DNA from: Flavobacteriales bacterium
GTDB lineage: Bacteria > Bacteroidota > Bacteroidia > DT-38
Assembly: GCA_013214975.1 (NCBI GenBank)
Contig: JABSPR010000019.1
Coordinates: 1 to 28,076 of the forward strand
Reading direction: 5' to 3'
Length of the DNA stretch: 28,076 nucleotides
Under the pieces are notes generated by a model. That model was not told where the DNA came from and did no database searches. It saw nothing but the letters and a program-made list of their open reading frames with translations. This document shows, piece after piece, positions 1-8,234 of this stretch. Positions within the stretch are counted from its first letter, which is position 1. The number at the start of each line of letters is the position of its first letter. Made by a program: the position numbers and the translations under genes.

Positions 1-327
1 TATTCTGCAAAATGGGTAAATGGCGAGCGGGCTTATAAAAAAGCGCATAAAGGAGAAATGATTGATGCTGGAACTAAATCAATAGAGATTTTATCTTTTA
101 TAGTAGAGAAAATCGAAATGCCTAATGTTTTTTTCAGAATCGAATGCAGTAAGGGCACATATATCCGGTCGATTGCAAACGATTTTGGAGAGAAGCTAAA
201 AAGCGGTTCACATCTTACATCCCTCTGTCGAACAGCGATTAACAAATCGAAACTTGAAGACGCTATTTCCGTTCAAACATTTGAATCGATGTTGGATAAA
301 CAATTTCCAGAAATCGAGGCAGAGTAG
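1..327 (+). CDS. truB: tRNA pseudouridine(55) synthase TruB, C-terminal part
   Basis: The reading frame is open from base 1 and ends at TAG (325-327), so only the last 108 codons are present. TruB converts U55 in the T-loop of tRNAs to pseudouridine. The first residues, YSAKWVNGERAYKKAHKGE, match the conserved TruB stretch that follows the catalytic domain core (YSAxKxxGxxAYxxAR-G-E). Further on, the CSKGTYIRSIANDFGEKL segment is the conserved family motif that contributes to RNA binding and the active-site fold. The catalytic aspartate lies outside the window. The C-terminus is short and shows no PUA domain, as in many bacterial TruB proteins. It is followed by queA on the same strand after 98 bases, so both neighbours act on tRNA. 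Identification is confident; only the 5' end is missing. Confidence 0.93.
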   Translation, partial: YSAKWVNGERAYKKAHKGEMIDAGTKSIEILSFIVEKIEMPNVFFRIECSKGTYIRSIANDFGEKLKSGSHLTSLCRTAINKSKLEDAISVQTFESMLDKQFPEIEAE

Positions 328-373
328 AAGCTTTAGATACGGGATTTCAATGGTTAATTATTAATAAAATCCT

Positions 374-381
374 TATATTCG
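374..381 (+). promoter_or_regulatory. possible -7 box upstream of queA
   Basis: TATATTCG matches the Bacteroidota -7 consensus TAnnTTTG at all defined positions but one. It lies 44 bases before the queA start, in the 98-base gap after truB. No clear -33 TTTG was found at the expected distance, so this is a weak call. Confidence 0.35.
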
Positions 382-425
382 CGCCTCGCTATTTTGGCAC
401 TAATTGGTTAATAAAATAAGACCTA

Positions 426-1472
426 ATGAAGTTATCGAAGTTTAAATACACTTTCCCTGAAAAACTAATCTCAGAATATCCTAATCCTGACAGAGATCAA
501 TCAAGATTGATGGTATTAAATAGAAAAGAGCAAACTATTGAACACAAGAAGTTTGAAGATGTTCTAGACTATTTCAACGAAGGAGACGTAATGGTTTTAA
601 ACAATACGAAAGTATTTCCTGCTCGATTGTATGGTAACAAAGAGAAAACCGGAGCTAAAATTGAAGTTTTCTTACTTCGAGAACTAAACAGAGAAAGTAA
701 GCTTTGGGACGTTTTAGTTGATCCAGCTAGAAAGATTAGAATTGGTAATAAATTATACTTCGGCGATGATTTATTAGTAGCGGAGGTAATCGATAATACG
801 ACATCAAGAGGTAGAACTTTAAGATTCTTATTTGACGGACCGTACGAAGAGTTCAAAGAAAGAATCAATGAATTAGGTGAAACACCTCTTCCAAAATATA
901 TCAAAAGAGAATCTGAGCCTGAAGATGTGGAAAGATATCAAACTGTTTATGCAGAAGTAGAAGGAGCTGTGGCGGCACCAACTGCAGGATTACATTTCAG
1001 TAAGCAGTTATTAAAGAAATTAGAGATTAAAGGTGTTGACTTTGCAAAAGTTACTTTACACCCAGGATTAGGTTCTTTTAGAAATGTTGAGGTGGAAGAT
1101 CTTACCAAGCATAAAATGGAATCGGAAGAAGTGCAGATAACACAAGAAAATGCGGATCTTATTAACTCTGTCGATAAACGAACTCATAGAGTTTGTGCAG
1201 TAGGTACAACTACAATGCGAGCTGTCGAAAGTTCAGTATCTACAGAAGGTACTTTAAAACCTTACGATGGTTGGACTCATAAATTCATTTTCCCTCCTTA
1301 TGAATTCAGTATTGCGAATGCAATGATCACTAACTTCCATATGCCAGAATCTACTCTATTGATGATGGTATCGGCATTTGCTGGTTATGATTTTGCTATG
1401 AAAGCTTACAAGCTAGCAATTAAAGAAAAATATGGCATGTTCTCTTATGGAGATGCTATGTTAATCATTTAA
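426..1472 (+). CDS. queA: S-adenosylmethionine:tRNA ribosyltransferase-isomerase QueA
   Basis: QueA transfers and rearranges the ribosyl part of S-adenosylmethionine onto preQ1-modified tRNA, forming epoxyqueuosine in the wobble position. At 348 residues it has the usual family length. Visible family signatures are LISEYPNPDRDQSRLMVLNR near the start, the VMVLNNTKVFPARLYG segment, TPLPKYIKR, the VAAPTAGLHFS motif, and the C-terminal ITNFHMPESTLLMMVSAFAG. The ATG at 426 gives the normal N-terminus. It follows truB and precedes ispD by only 7 bases, so queA and ispD are probably cotranscribed. There is no recognisable Shine-Dalgarno sequence, as is normal in this phylum. Confidence in the assignment is very high. 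Confidence 0.97.
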   Translation: MKLSKFKYTFPEKLISEYPNPDRDQSRLMVLNRKEQTIEHKKFEDVLDYFNEGDVMVLNNTKVFPARLYGNKEKTGAKIEVFLLRELNRESKLWDVLVDPARKIRIGNKLYFGDDLLVAEVIDNTTSRGRTLRFLFDGPYEEFKERINELGETPLPKYIKRESEPEDVERYQTVYAEVEGAVAAPTAGLHFSKQLLKKLEIKGVDFAKVTLHPGLGSFRNVEVEDLTKHKMESEEVQITQENADLINSVDKRTHRVCAVGTTTMRAVESSVSTEGTLKPYDGWTHKFIFPPYEFSIANAMITNFHMPESTLLMMVSAFAGYDFAMKAYKLAIKEKYGMFSYGDAMLII

Positions 1473-1479
1473 TTAAAAT

Positions 1480-2148
1480 ATGGAGAAAGTAGTTCTTATA
1501 GTTGCTGGAGGTGAAGGGCAACGCATGAACTCTTCTATCCCAAAACAATTTCAAGAATTACAGGGTTTACCTATACTGATGCATTCTATTAATGCATTCG
1601 ATACATACGATTCCAGTATTAGAATCATACTTGTATTAAATCGAAAATACGATGCGCATTGGCAAACGCTCTGTCAAGGGCATGTATTCAACGTCAAACA
1701 CGAAATTATTTTTGGTGGTGCCAGCAGATTCGAATCAGTAAAGAATGGATTGGCAGCTATAAAAGGGGATGTTTTAATTGCCATTCATGATTCTGTTCGT
1801 CCATTGGTTTCTCAAGAAACTATATCATCTGTATTTGACACGGCAGTAGAAAAAGGAAATGCAGTTCCTTGTATTCCCTTAAACGACTCTATTCGAATAC
1901 AAGATAAAGATGGAAATGAGGCAAAAGATCGCTCGTCATTTGTATTAATTCAAACACCTCAATGTTTTAAAAGCGATCAACTGCTTAATGCATACGATGT
2001 AATTCCACAGGAAGAGTTTACGGATGATGCAAGTGTTGTAGAGGCTAAAGGACATGCTATTAACCTCGTTGATGGAAATTATGAGAACATCAAGATAACA
2101 CTACCAAAAGACTTTCTGATCGCTAATGCTTTGCTTAATAGAGCTTAG
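1480..2148 (+). CDS. ispD: 2-C-methyl-D-erythritol 4-phosphate cytidylyltransferase IspD
   Basis: IspD joins CTP and methylerythritol 4-phosphate to give CDP-methylerythritol, the third step of the non-mevalonate isoprenoid route. The 222-residue length fits the family. The nucleotide-binding loop VAGGEGQRMNSSIPKQF is at the N-terminus. The GGASRFESVKNGL and HDSVRPLVS motifs follow, and the ITLPKDFLIA ending is typical (ITxPxD). The gene starts 7 bases after queA and its 3' end overlaps the convergent amidohydrolase by 14 bases. A polyprenyl synthetase just beyond the amidohydrolase uses the products of this pathway, a loose functional link. No sign of damage. Confidence 0.96.
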   Translation: MEKVVLIVAGGEGQRMNSSIPKQFQELQGLPILMHSINAFDTYDSSIRIILVLNRKYDAHWQTLCQGHVFNVKHEIIFGGASRFESVKNGLAAIKGDVLIAIHDSVRPLVSQETISSVFDTAVEKGNAVPCIPLNDSIRIQDKDGNEAKDRSSFVLIQTPQCFKSDQLLNAYDVIPQEEFTDDASVVEAKGHAINLVDGNYENIKITLPKDFLIANALLNRA

Positions 2149-3307
2149 TTACCTTACTCTTCGAATTCAATTTATTGTCTTCCTCTAGCCCCGAAATCAA
2201 ATTAATACCAGGAGTTTTACCAACTTCTAAAGTGCCCAGTTGATTTTCTAAACCAAGATATTCTGCCCCATTTTTACATCCCCAATTAAGAAGGCTCTCG
2301 ATAGATACATCCTTGTAGTATTTAGATATTGTCTTCATTTCATCCAATATCGAAAGCGAATAATTAGATGCTATACTATCTGTTCCCAAAGTAATTCTTA
2401 CCCCAGCATCTTCGAACATATATATATCCGGAAGCGCCCTTTCTATATACCAATTTGCATTCACACACATGCACCAGTATAAATAATCCGACTTGCTCTC
2501 AGCAAATTGAAGATCTTCTAAATTGGTAAATGTATTGTGAACCAGAAGTAGATTATTCTCTGAAGCCATATTCCTGATTGAAGTCTCTATGGATCTCTTA
2601 CCTGTACTCTTCCATGATGACACCTCAGCACCTAACTTCTTCTTCATCTCCATCAAATTACCTGTACCTTCTAAGAACATTTCGTTTTCAGCATCACTCT
2701 CTTGATTATGAATAGTCATAGGGAAATAAGCACCATTCGCAATGTCCATAATTTCCTCAAATAATGCTTTTGAAACCGAATAGGGTGAATGTGGGGCTAT
2801 CGACCAACCTAGATCTAGAGTCATTAATTCTCTGGATAAAACCTTAGCTCCATCGATAATAGCCTTCGCGTAATCTGGATTAAATCCATACAACTCAATA
2901 AAAGTATGGAAGCTAATCTTGCTCTTCTGCTTTTCTGAAAAAGAAATATTTGTGTTCGAAATATCACCAACGGCAACAATACCGTTCTCTATCATCTCAA
3001 TATTAGCCATTTTAATAGCATCTAACTTTACCTCATCAGATGCTTGTTTAAATTCCTCCACTGACAAGATAAATTCAGCAATTCCCAGACCCTCCTCAAC
3101 TTTACCTTTGAGGTAAGATAATTCCAAATGACAATGTGTATTAATAAACCCCGGCGTAATAACTCCATCGAAAACCTCTATATCATCAACCCCTTCTCTA
3201 TTGTTAAGAATATCGTTTATTGATCCATCTTCATGCACAACTACAACCCCTTCAGAAATAGGATTACCGGTTAAAGTATAAATGTAATTGGCTGATAATT
3301 TCCTCAT
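2135..3307 (-). CDS. amidohydrolase-superfamily metal-dependent deaminase/hydrolase
   Basis: This 390-residue protein belongs to the COG0402-type amidohydrolases, cytosolic TIM-barrel enzymes that deaminate or dechlorinate ring compounds. The metal-binding HxH is GFINTHCHLELS (His58, His60). Further ligand candidates are in IAPHSPYS, IHNQESDAE and LLVHNTF, and the terminal metal aspartate is in LGTDSIASN. A small N-terminal beta domain precedes the barrel. The substrate cannot be read from sequence: cytosine/guanine deaminase-like, S-adenosylhomocysteine deaminase-like or aminodeoxyfutalosine deaminase activity are all possible, and no menaquinone genes lie nearby to decide. The gene is divergent from the prenyl synthetase over a 55-base gap with matching promoter boxes, and its end overlaps ispD by 14 bases. 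Confidence 0.82.
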   Translation of the reverse strand: MRKLSANYIYTLTGNPISEGVVVVHEDGSINDILNNREGVDDIEVFDGVITPGFINTHCHLELSYLKGKVEEGLGIAEFILSVEEFKQASDEVKLDAIKMANIEMIENGIVAVGDISNTNISFSEKQKSKISFHTFIELYGFNPDYAKAIIDGAKVLSRELMTLDLGWSIAPHSPYSVSKALFEEIMDIANGAYFPMTIHNQESDAENEMFLEGTGNLMEMKKKLGAEVSSWKSTGKRSIETSIRNMASENNLLLVHNTFTNLEDLQFAESKSDYLYWCMCVNANWYIERALPDIYMFEDAGVRITLGTDSIASNYSLSILDEMKTISKYYKDVSIESLLNWGCKNGAEYLGLENQLGTLEVGKTPGINLISGLEEDNKLNSKSKVTKLY

Positions 3308-3312
3308 TGTTT

Positions 3313-3320
3313 CAAAAGTA
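3313..3320 (-). promoter_or_regulatory. -7 box of the amidohydrolase gene, close to the start codon
   Basis: Read on the minus strand this is TACTTTTG, a perfect TAnnTTTG box, followed by AAACA and then the ATG at 3307. Transcription starting the usual few bases downstream would give an mRNA with almost no leader. No clear -33 TTTG was seen. It mirrors the box at 3351-3358. Confidence 0.5.
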
Positions 3321-3350
3321 AGACATGTACTTTAGAAATCGATAAAATCG

Positions 3351-3358
3351 TACTTTTG
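3351..3358 (+). promoter_or_regulatory. -7 box of the prenyl synthetase gene, close to the start codon
   Basis: TACTTTTG is a perfect match to TAnnTTTG. Only ACCG separates it from the ATG at 3363, which implies a leaderless or nearly leaderless transcript. It forms an inverted repeat with 3313-3320, so the two divergent genes have identical boxes at almost identical distances from their start codons (4 and 5 bases). Confidence 0.5.
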
Positions 3359-3362
3359 ACCG

Positions 3363-4349
3363 ATGTCCGACAGTAAGAATACAGTTAAAGAAATAAAGGC
3401 ACCCGTTGTGGAGCACATGAAGGAATTTGAAGTAAAATTCAAAGACTCCATGAAAAGTAATGTAGCATTACTCGACAAAATCACACATTATATTGTAAAG
3501 AGGAAAGGCAAGCAGCTTCGACCCATTTTTGTATTTCTTTGCGCGAAAACTGTCGGGTCAATCAACGACTCTACTTATCGCGCAGCATCTCTAATAGAAT
3601 TACTTCATACGGCCACACTAGTTCACGACGATGTAATCGACGACTCCAACGAGCGACGTGGATTTTTCTCTATAAATGCGCTATGGAAAAACAAAATCGC
3701 CGTTCTAGTTGGTGACTATTTACTTTCGAGAGGTCTCCTTCTATCAGTGGATAACGAAGATTTCGAATTGTTAAAAATAGTATCTACAGCAGTTAGAGAA
3801 ATGAGTGAGGGCGAATTATTACAGATTGAAAAAGCCAGAAATTTAGATATCAAAGAACCAGTTTATTTTGATATCATCACAAAGAAAACCGCTTCCTTGA
3901 TCGCATCTTGTTGCGCATGTGGAGCATCATCCTCAAGTGGAAAAAGAGAAGACGTAGAACGAATGCAAGAATTTGGTTTACTAACTGGTATCGCTTTTCA
4001 GATAAAAGATGACTTATTCGACTACGGTTCTTACGAGGATATTGGTAAGCCAACTGGGATCGACATTAAAGAAAGAAAAATGACCCTTCCATTAATCCAT
4101 GCTTTAAACACAGCCAACAAAGCGGACAAAAAGAGAATCATCAATATTATTAAGAACTACAACACGAACAGAACTAAAGTTAAAGAAGCCATAGATTTTG
4201 TAAATGAGAGTGGTGGAATTGCTTACGCAGAAAAGAAGATGCACGAGTATAAGGACAAAGCTCTTGAAGTTCTTTCTTCCTTCCCTGAGAGCGAGTCCAG
4301 AACATCTCTGGAAAAACTCGTACGCTATACAGTAAATAGAAAAAAATAA
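3363..4349 (+). CDS. ispB: trans-polyprenyl diphosphate synthase (octaprenyl/heptaprenyl type)
   Basis: The protein extends allylic diphosphates with isopentenyl diphosphate to make a long prenyl chain, most likely the side chain of the respiratory quinone. It has 328 residues, normal for IspB/HepT-type enzymes. The first aspartate-rich motif is HDDVIDDSNERRG (about residues 88-100) and the second is FQIKDDLFDYGSYEDIGKPTG (about residues 213-233). KGKQLRP near residue 50 is the conserved isopentenyl-binding segment. Chain length cannot be read directly; the small residues before the first motif (LLHTATLVHDD) favour a long product. The gene follows a divergent promoter with a -7 box 4 bases from the ATG, and dnaG follows after 79 bases. 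Confidence 0.9.
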   Translation: MSDSKNTVKEIKAPVVEHMKEFEVKFKDSMKSNVALLDKITHYIVKRKGKQLRPIFVFLCAKTVGSINDSTYRAASLIELLHTATLVHDDVIDDSNERRGFFSINALWKNKIAVLVGDYLLSRGLLLSVDNEDFELLKIVSTAVREMSEGELLQIEKARNLDIKEPVYFDIITKKTASLIASCCACGASSSSGKREDVERMQEFGLLTGIAFQIKDDLFDYGSYEDIGKPTGIDIKERKMTLPLIHALNTANKADKKRIINIIKNYNTNRTKVKEAIDFVNESGGIAYAEKKMHEYKDKALEVLSSFPESESRTSLEKLVRYTVNRKK

Positions 4350-4428
4350 ATCTAATTGCTCGATCAACAACCAACTAGTTTGGTAATTGATTATCTTAGA
4401 AACCCCCAATTTATTTTAACAGAACTTA

Positions 4429-6387
4429 ATGATACCAAAGGAAACCATTGATAAAATCTTTAATACCTCACGGATTGAAGAGGTAGTTGGTGATTTTGTT
4501 CAATTGAAGAAAAGAGGTGTTAACATGATTGGAAACTGTCCTTTTCATGATGAGAAAACTCCATCCTTTACGGTTTCTGTAGCGAAAGGTATTTATAAAT
4601 GTTTTGGTTGTGGCGAAGGTGGAAATTCGGTCAATTTCATCATGAACCATGAAAACTGCACTTACCCAGAAGCACTTCGACACCTCGCTAAAAAATACAA
4701 CATCGAAGTAGAAGATAGAGACCAGACTCCTGAAGAGGTTCTTAAACAGACTGAACGTGAAGGCCTTTTCATCGTAACAAATTTTGCGAATACCAATTTT
4801 CAAGAAAACCTTCACAAAACAATAGAAGGCAAGTCTATTGGCTTAAGCTACTTCAAAGAAAGAAAACTGAACGATGAGATGATCGAAAAGTTCGAGCTTG
4901 GTTATTGCATGGACTCTTTTGACGCTTTTACTAAGACTGCTCTTAAGGCCGGTTACAACTTAGATAACATGGTTAAGACAGGTCTCACCATCTCTAAAGA
5001 AGAAAGGAGCTTCGATAGATTTAAAGGAAGGGTGATGTTCCCTATCCATAATCTAACCGGAAAGGTATTAGGGTTCGGGGGAAGAACTCTAAAAAATGAT
5101 AAAAAGGCCGCGAAATATGTAAACTCTCCTGAGAGTGATATCTATTCTAAGAGCAAGGTCCTTTATGGAATGTACTTCGCAAAAAAGTCAATTATAAATA
5201 ACGATTTATGTTATTTGGTAGAAGGATATACAGATGTTATCTCTCTTCACCAAGTAGGTATTGAAAATGTAGTTGCTTCCTCTGGTACTTCTCTAACAGT
5301 GGAACAAATTGGCCTTATAAAGAGATTTTCTAATAATATCACAATGCTTTTTGATGGAGATACAGCGGGAATAAAAGCTTCATTTAGAGGAATTGATATG
5401 ATCTTAGAGCAAGGTCTAAATGTGAAAGTGGTGACTTTCCCAGAAGGTGAAGATCCTGATTCTCAGGCAAAAAAATTAGGCAATGAAGGAATGAAAGACT
5501 TCATTTCTAGTAACAGCAAGGATTTTGTTCTTTTCAAATCGAAATTATTATTAGAAGGAAACGAAAATGATCCTGTTGCTAAAGCTGGAGTGATAAAGGA
5601 CATTGCTAGTACAATTTCCATTATACCGGATAGGATTATTAGGGAAGAGTACATTAAAATGTGCTGGAACGTTTTAGACGTTGAACAGGAAACCCTTTTC
5701 ACGGAAGTAGCAAAAATAAGACGTAACAAGTTCATGTCCTCTCGACAGTCGAATGAAAGAGATCACTACGAAGAAGTTGTAGACTTACGTCCTAAGAGAG
5801 CGCCACAAGCAAAAGAAAGCTCATTTTCATCCGAGTATCAAGAAAAAGATTTAATGAGAATATTGGTTAACTACGGAGATAAACACATCCATTTCTTCGA
5901 CTTGAACGAGGACGGCGAAGAAGAAGAAACTGTTTATCGAATTGCCGATTACATCATAAATGACCTACAAGAAGATGGTATCATTTTTAAGCCTAAAGGC
6001 TATCAGATGATTATCCAAGAATACGAAAAGGCATTAGCGGAAGGTAAAGACCTACCAACCGAACAATTCTTTATTCAACATAAAAACAAGGATGTAGCAT
6101 CTACTATCGTGGACTTATTGTCTTCGGCATACGCATTAAGTAAAAACTGGGAAGAACGTCATCAAATCGTTGTGAGTACAGAGGAAATAGCACTTAAGAA
6201 AGCCGTTGTTAACTCGATTAATTCGCTTAAGATGAAACAGGTTGAAGCTCTGATATTAGCCAATCAAGAAAAAATGAAAGAACCATCTAGTTCTGAAAAT
6301 ATTGAAGACCTCCTGAAAACCCAAATCCTCTTATCAGAAGCCCAAAAGCAAATATCTGCTGAGCTCACTAGGGTGATAATTAAGTAG
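4429..6387 (+). CDS. dnaG: DNA primase DnaG
   Basis: DnaG makes the RNA primers for chromosome replication. The 652-residue length is typical of Bacteroidota primases. The N-terminal CHC2 zinc ribbon uses Cys37, His40, Cys58 and Cys61 (NCPFH and KCFGCGEGG). The DnaG catalytic core follows, and its Toprim portion has the acidic LVEGYTDV near residue 264 and LFDGDTAG near 308. The remaining C-terminal part is the helicase-interaction region, which is poorly conserved. MIPKETIDKIF is the standard start for this lineage. Its last 8 bases overlap the end of recJ on the other strand. No internal damage was seen. Confidence 0.97.
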   Translation: MIPKETIDKIFNTSRIEEVVGDFVQLKKRGVNMIGNCPFHDEKTPSFTVSVAKGIYKCFGCGEGGNSVNFIMNHENCTYPEALRHLAKKYNIEVEDRDQTPEEVLKQTEREGLFIVTNFANTNFQENLHKTIEGKSIGLSYFKERKLNDEMIEKFELGYCMDSFDAFTKTALKAGYNLDNMVKTGLTISKEERSFDRFKGRVMFPIHNLTGKVLGFGGRTLKNDKKAAKYVNSPESDIYSKSKVLYGMYFAKKSIINNDLCYLVEGYTDVISLHQVGIENVVASSGTSLTVEQIGLIKRFSNNITMLFDGDTAGIKASFRGIDMILEQGLNVKVVTFPEGEDPDSQAKKLGNEGMKDFISSNSKDFVLFKSKLLLEGNENDPVAKAGVIKDIASTISIIPDRIIREEYIKMCWNVLDVEQETLFTEVAKIRRNKFMSSRQSNERDHYEEVVDLRPKRAPQAKESSFSSEYQEKDLMRILVNYGDKHIHFFDLNEDGEEEETVYRIADYIINDLQEDGIIFKPKGYQMIIQEYEKALAEGKDLPTEQFFIQHKNKDVASTIVDLLSSAYALSKNWEERHQIVVSTEEIALKKAVVNSINSLKMKQVEALILANQEKMKEPSSSENIEDLLKTQILLSEAQKQISAELTRVIIK

Positions 6388-8100
6388 TCTCAAACTGCAT
6401 ATCCTTTACATTCATTTGCAGGGTAACCTTGCCTAACCATTCGTTTTCTTCAATATTATAACATACATCAAATGGTTTCTGACTCCTAACTTTATTTAGA
6501 TGTAGACCTTGGTTGAACCCAATTGCCCCAAAAGAATTCTTCTTATTGTCGGGTTCAAACAAATTCATCTTTAAATGTATCTCCCCTACTTTTCGTGCAT
6601 CGCCACTATCTTTAACGCCAGCCGTTTTAAAAACCGGACTAGCATTCCCTGGTCCAAAAGGAGCAAACTGTTTTAATATGCGATAAAACTTCTCTGATAT
6701 CTTTTCTAGATTTATTTCAGAATCGATAACAACCTCTTCGGTTAACATATGTTCTTCGATTTTAGAGCTTACCTCATTTTCAAACTTGGCGATAAAAGCA
6801 TCCAAGTTTTCTCGCTTAAGAGATAAGCCAGCAGCATACTTGTGACCGCCATATTGCTCTAGCAATTCCGAACAAGAACTAATTGCCTCGTGGACATCAA
6901 AGCCTTTTACACTCCTTGCAGATCCAACACAAAATCCATTTGACTCGGTTAAGATAATCGTTGGCTTGTAATGCTTTTCGATTACCCTAGATGCAACGAT
7001 ACCAACAACTCCTTTATGCCAATTCTCTTGAAATAATACCGTCGATCTATTGTCAACCTTCCCCTCTTCCGCAATCATTGCTAGTGCTTCAGCCGTAATC
7101 GACTTATCTAAATCCCTTCGATCAGTATTATTAATATTGATTTGAGCACAATAGCCCTCGGCCTCCTCCATCGTCGTAGAAGTCATTAATTGAACTGCTA
7201 ATCTTCCGCTTGTTATTCTTCCTGCTGCATTAATCCGAGGTGCTATTACAAAAACAACATTCCCCACATTAATAGGTCGACGAACATTATTCGTATTCAA
7301 TATTGCCTTAACTCCAATTCGGGTATTGTCGTTTATTTCTTTCAAACCATGAAAGCACAAAATTCTATTCTCATCAACAATTGGCACAATGTCGGCTGCT
7401 ATCGCTATCGATACCAAATCCAAATAGACATGTAGTTTCTCAAAAGAGATATCATTCTTGATTGCATAAGCCTGTATCAGTTTAAATCCGACACCAGCCC
7501 CGCATAATTCTTCAAATGGATAATTACATTGCGGTCTCTTGGGGTCTAACAATGCAACTGCTACAGGAAGTTCTTCTCCAGCCAAATGATGGTCACAAAC
7601 AATAAATTCTACTCCCTGCTCTTTAGCATAAGCGATTTCTTTGATGCTTTTAATTCCACAATCTAAACAGACAATTAATGTATAGCCATTATCTCTTGCA
7701 TAGTCTATGCCTATTTGAGAAATGCCATAGCCTTCTTTATATCGATCTGGAATGTAATAATTGAGTTGTGCTAAATTATCCGAATAAACAGATCTCAAAA
7801 AGGAATACATCATAGAAACAGCAGTGGTACCATCCACATCGTAATCTCCATAGACTAAAATTTTCTCATTACTCTGAATGGCTGTTTGCAATCTCTCTAC
7901 CGCAATATCCATATCCTTCATCAAGAACGGATCATGAAGATCGTTAATGCTAGGGCGAAAAAAATTCTTGGCCTCTTCAAATGAATTTACCCTCGTTGTA
8001 CCAAAAGGTTAGCCAACACCGAATCAATCCCTAATTCAGTCTTTAGTAAATCAATGGTTTCTTGATTACCAGGTTCCTTTATTGTCCAACGTTTAGCCAT
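6380..8100 (-). CDS. recJ: single-stranded-DNA exonuclease RecJ, with an apparent frameshift near the 5' end
   Basis: RecJ degrades single-stranded DNA 5' to 3' in recombination and mismatch repair. The body (7924 to 6380) has the DHH motifs VYGDYDVDGTTA, CLDCGIK and VCDHHLAGE, the DHHA1 segment with YGGHKYAAGLSL, and a C-terminal OB-type domain. The normal N-terminus starts at ATG 8100 (MAKRWTIKEPGNQETIDLL) but reaches TAA at 7989-7987 after 37 codons. One frame away, starting at base 7990, reading continues as VNSFEEAKNFFRPSINDLHDPF and runs without a stop into the body. One extra G in the GGG at 7992-7990 would restore a 573-residue protein. Either the sequence has a homopolymer error or the gene is mutated. 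If the lesion is real, translation could begin only downstream, for example at TTG 7924. The family call is sure; the gene's status is not. Confidence 0.88.
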
Positions 8101-8173
8101 AATATTCTTTTGAGATGTGATCTATAAAAATAGAACAAGTGACTCAACGATTTAGTCATGTTACCTATAATCC

Positions 8174-8223
8174 ATCAACAAAAAAAGCGTGATCTATTTC
8201 TAGATCACGCTTTTTTTGTTGAT
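8174..8223 (-). terminator. bidirectional intrinsic terminator ending the aromatic operon
   Basis: A perfect 23-base inverted repeat (8174-8196 and 8201-8223) with a TTTC loop. The stem core is GCGTGATCTA with its complement, flanked by runs of seven A and seven T, so it can work in both directions. It lies 11 bases past the stop codon of the last aromatic gene and before recJ, so it isolates the two transcription units. Confidence 0.9.
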
Positions 8224-8234
8224 TTCAGAATCAA

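Noticed and set aside
569..904. Long open frame of 111 codons opposite queA
   Set aside because: It is antisense to highly conserved queA sequence, has no promoter and resembles no known protein. It is a by-product of the codon pattern of the real gene.
4350..4428. Promoter in front of dnaG
   Set aside because: TATCTTAG at 4392-4399 resembles a -7 box, but it deviates in the conserved TTTG part and the nearest TTTG is only 9 bases upstream, a wrong spacing.
7987..7998. Programmed -1 frameshift in recJ
   Set aside because: The bases before the stop (CGA GGG TAA) do not form a slippery heptamer and re-pairing of the glycine tRNA would be poor. No stimulatory structure was evident. A homopolymer deletion is simpler.
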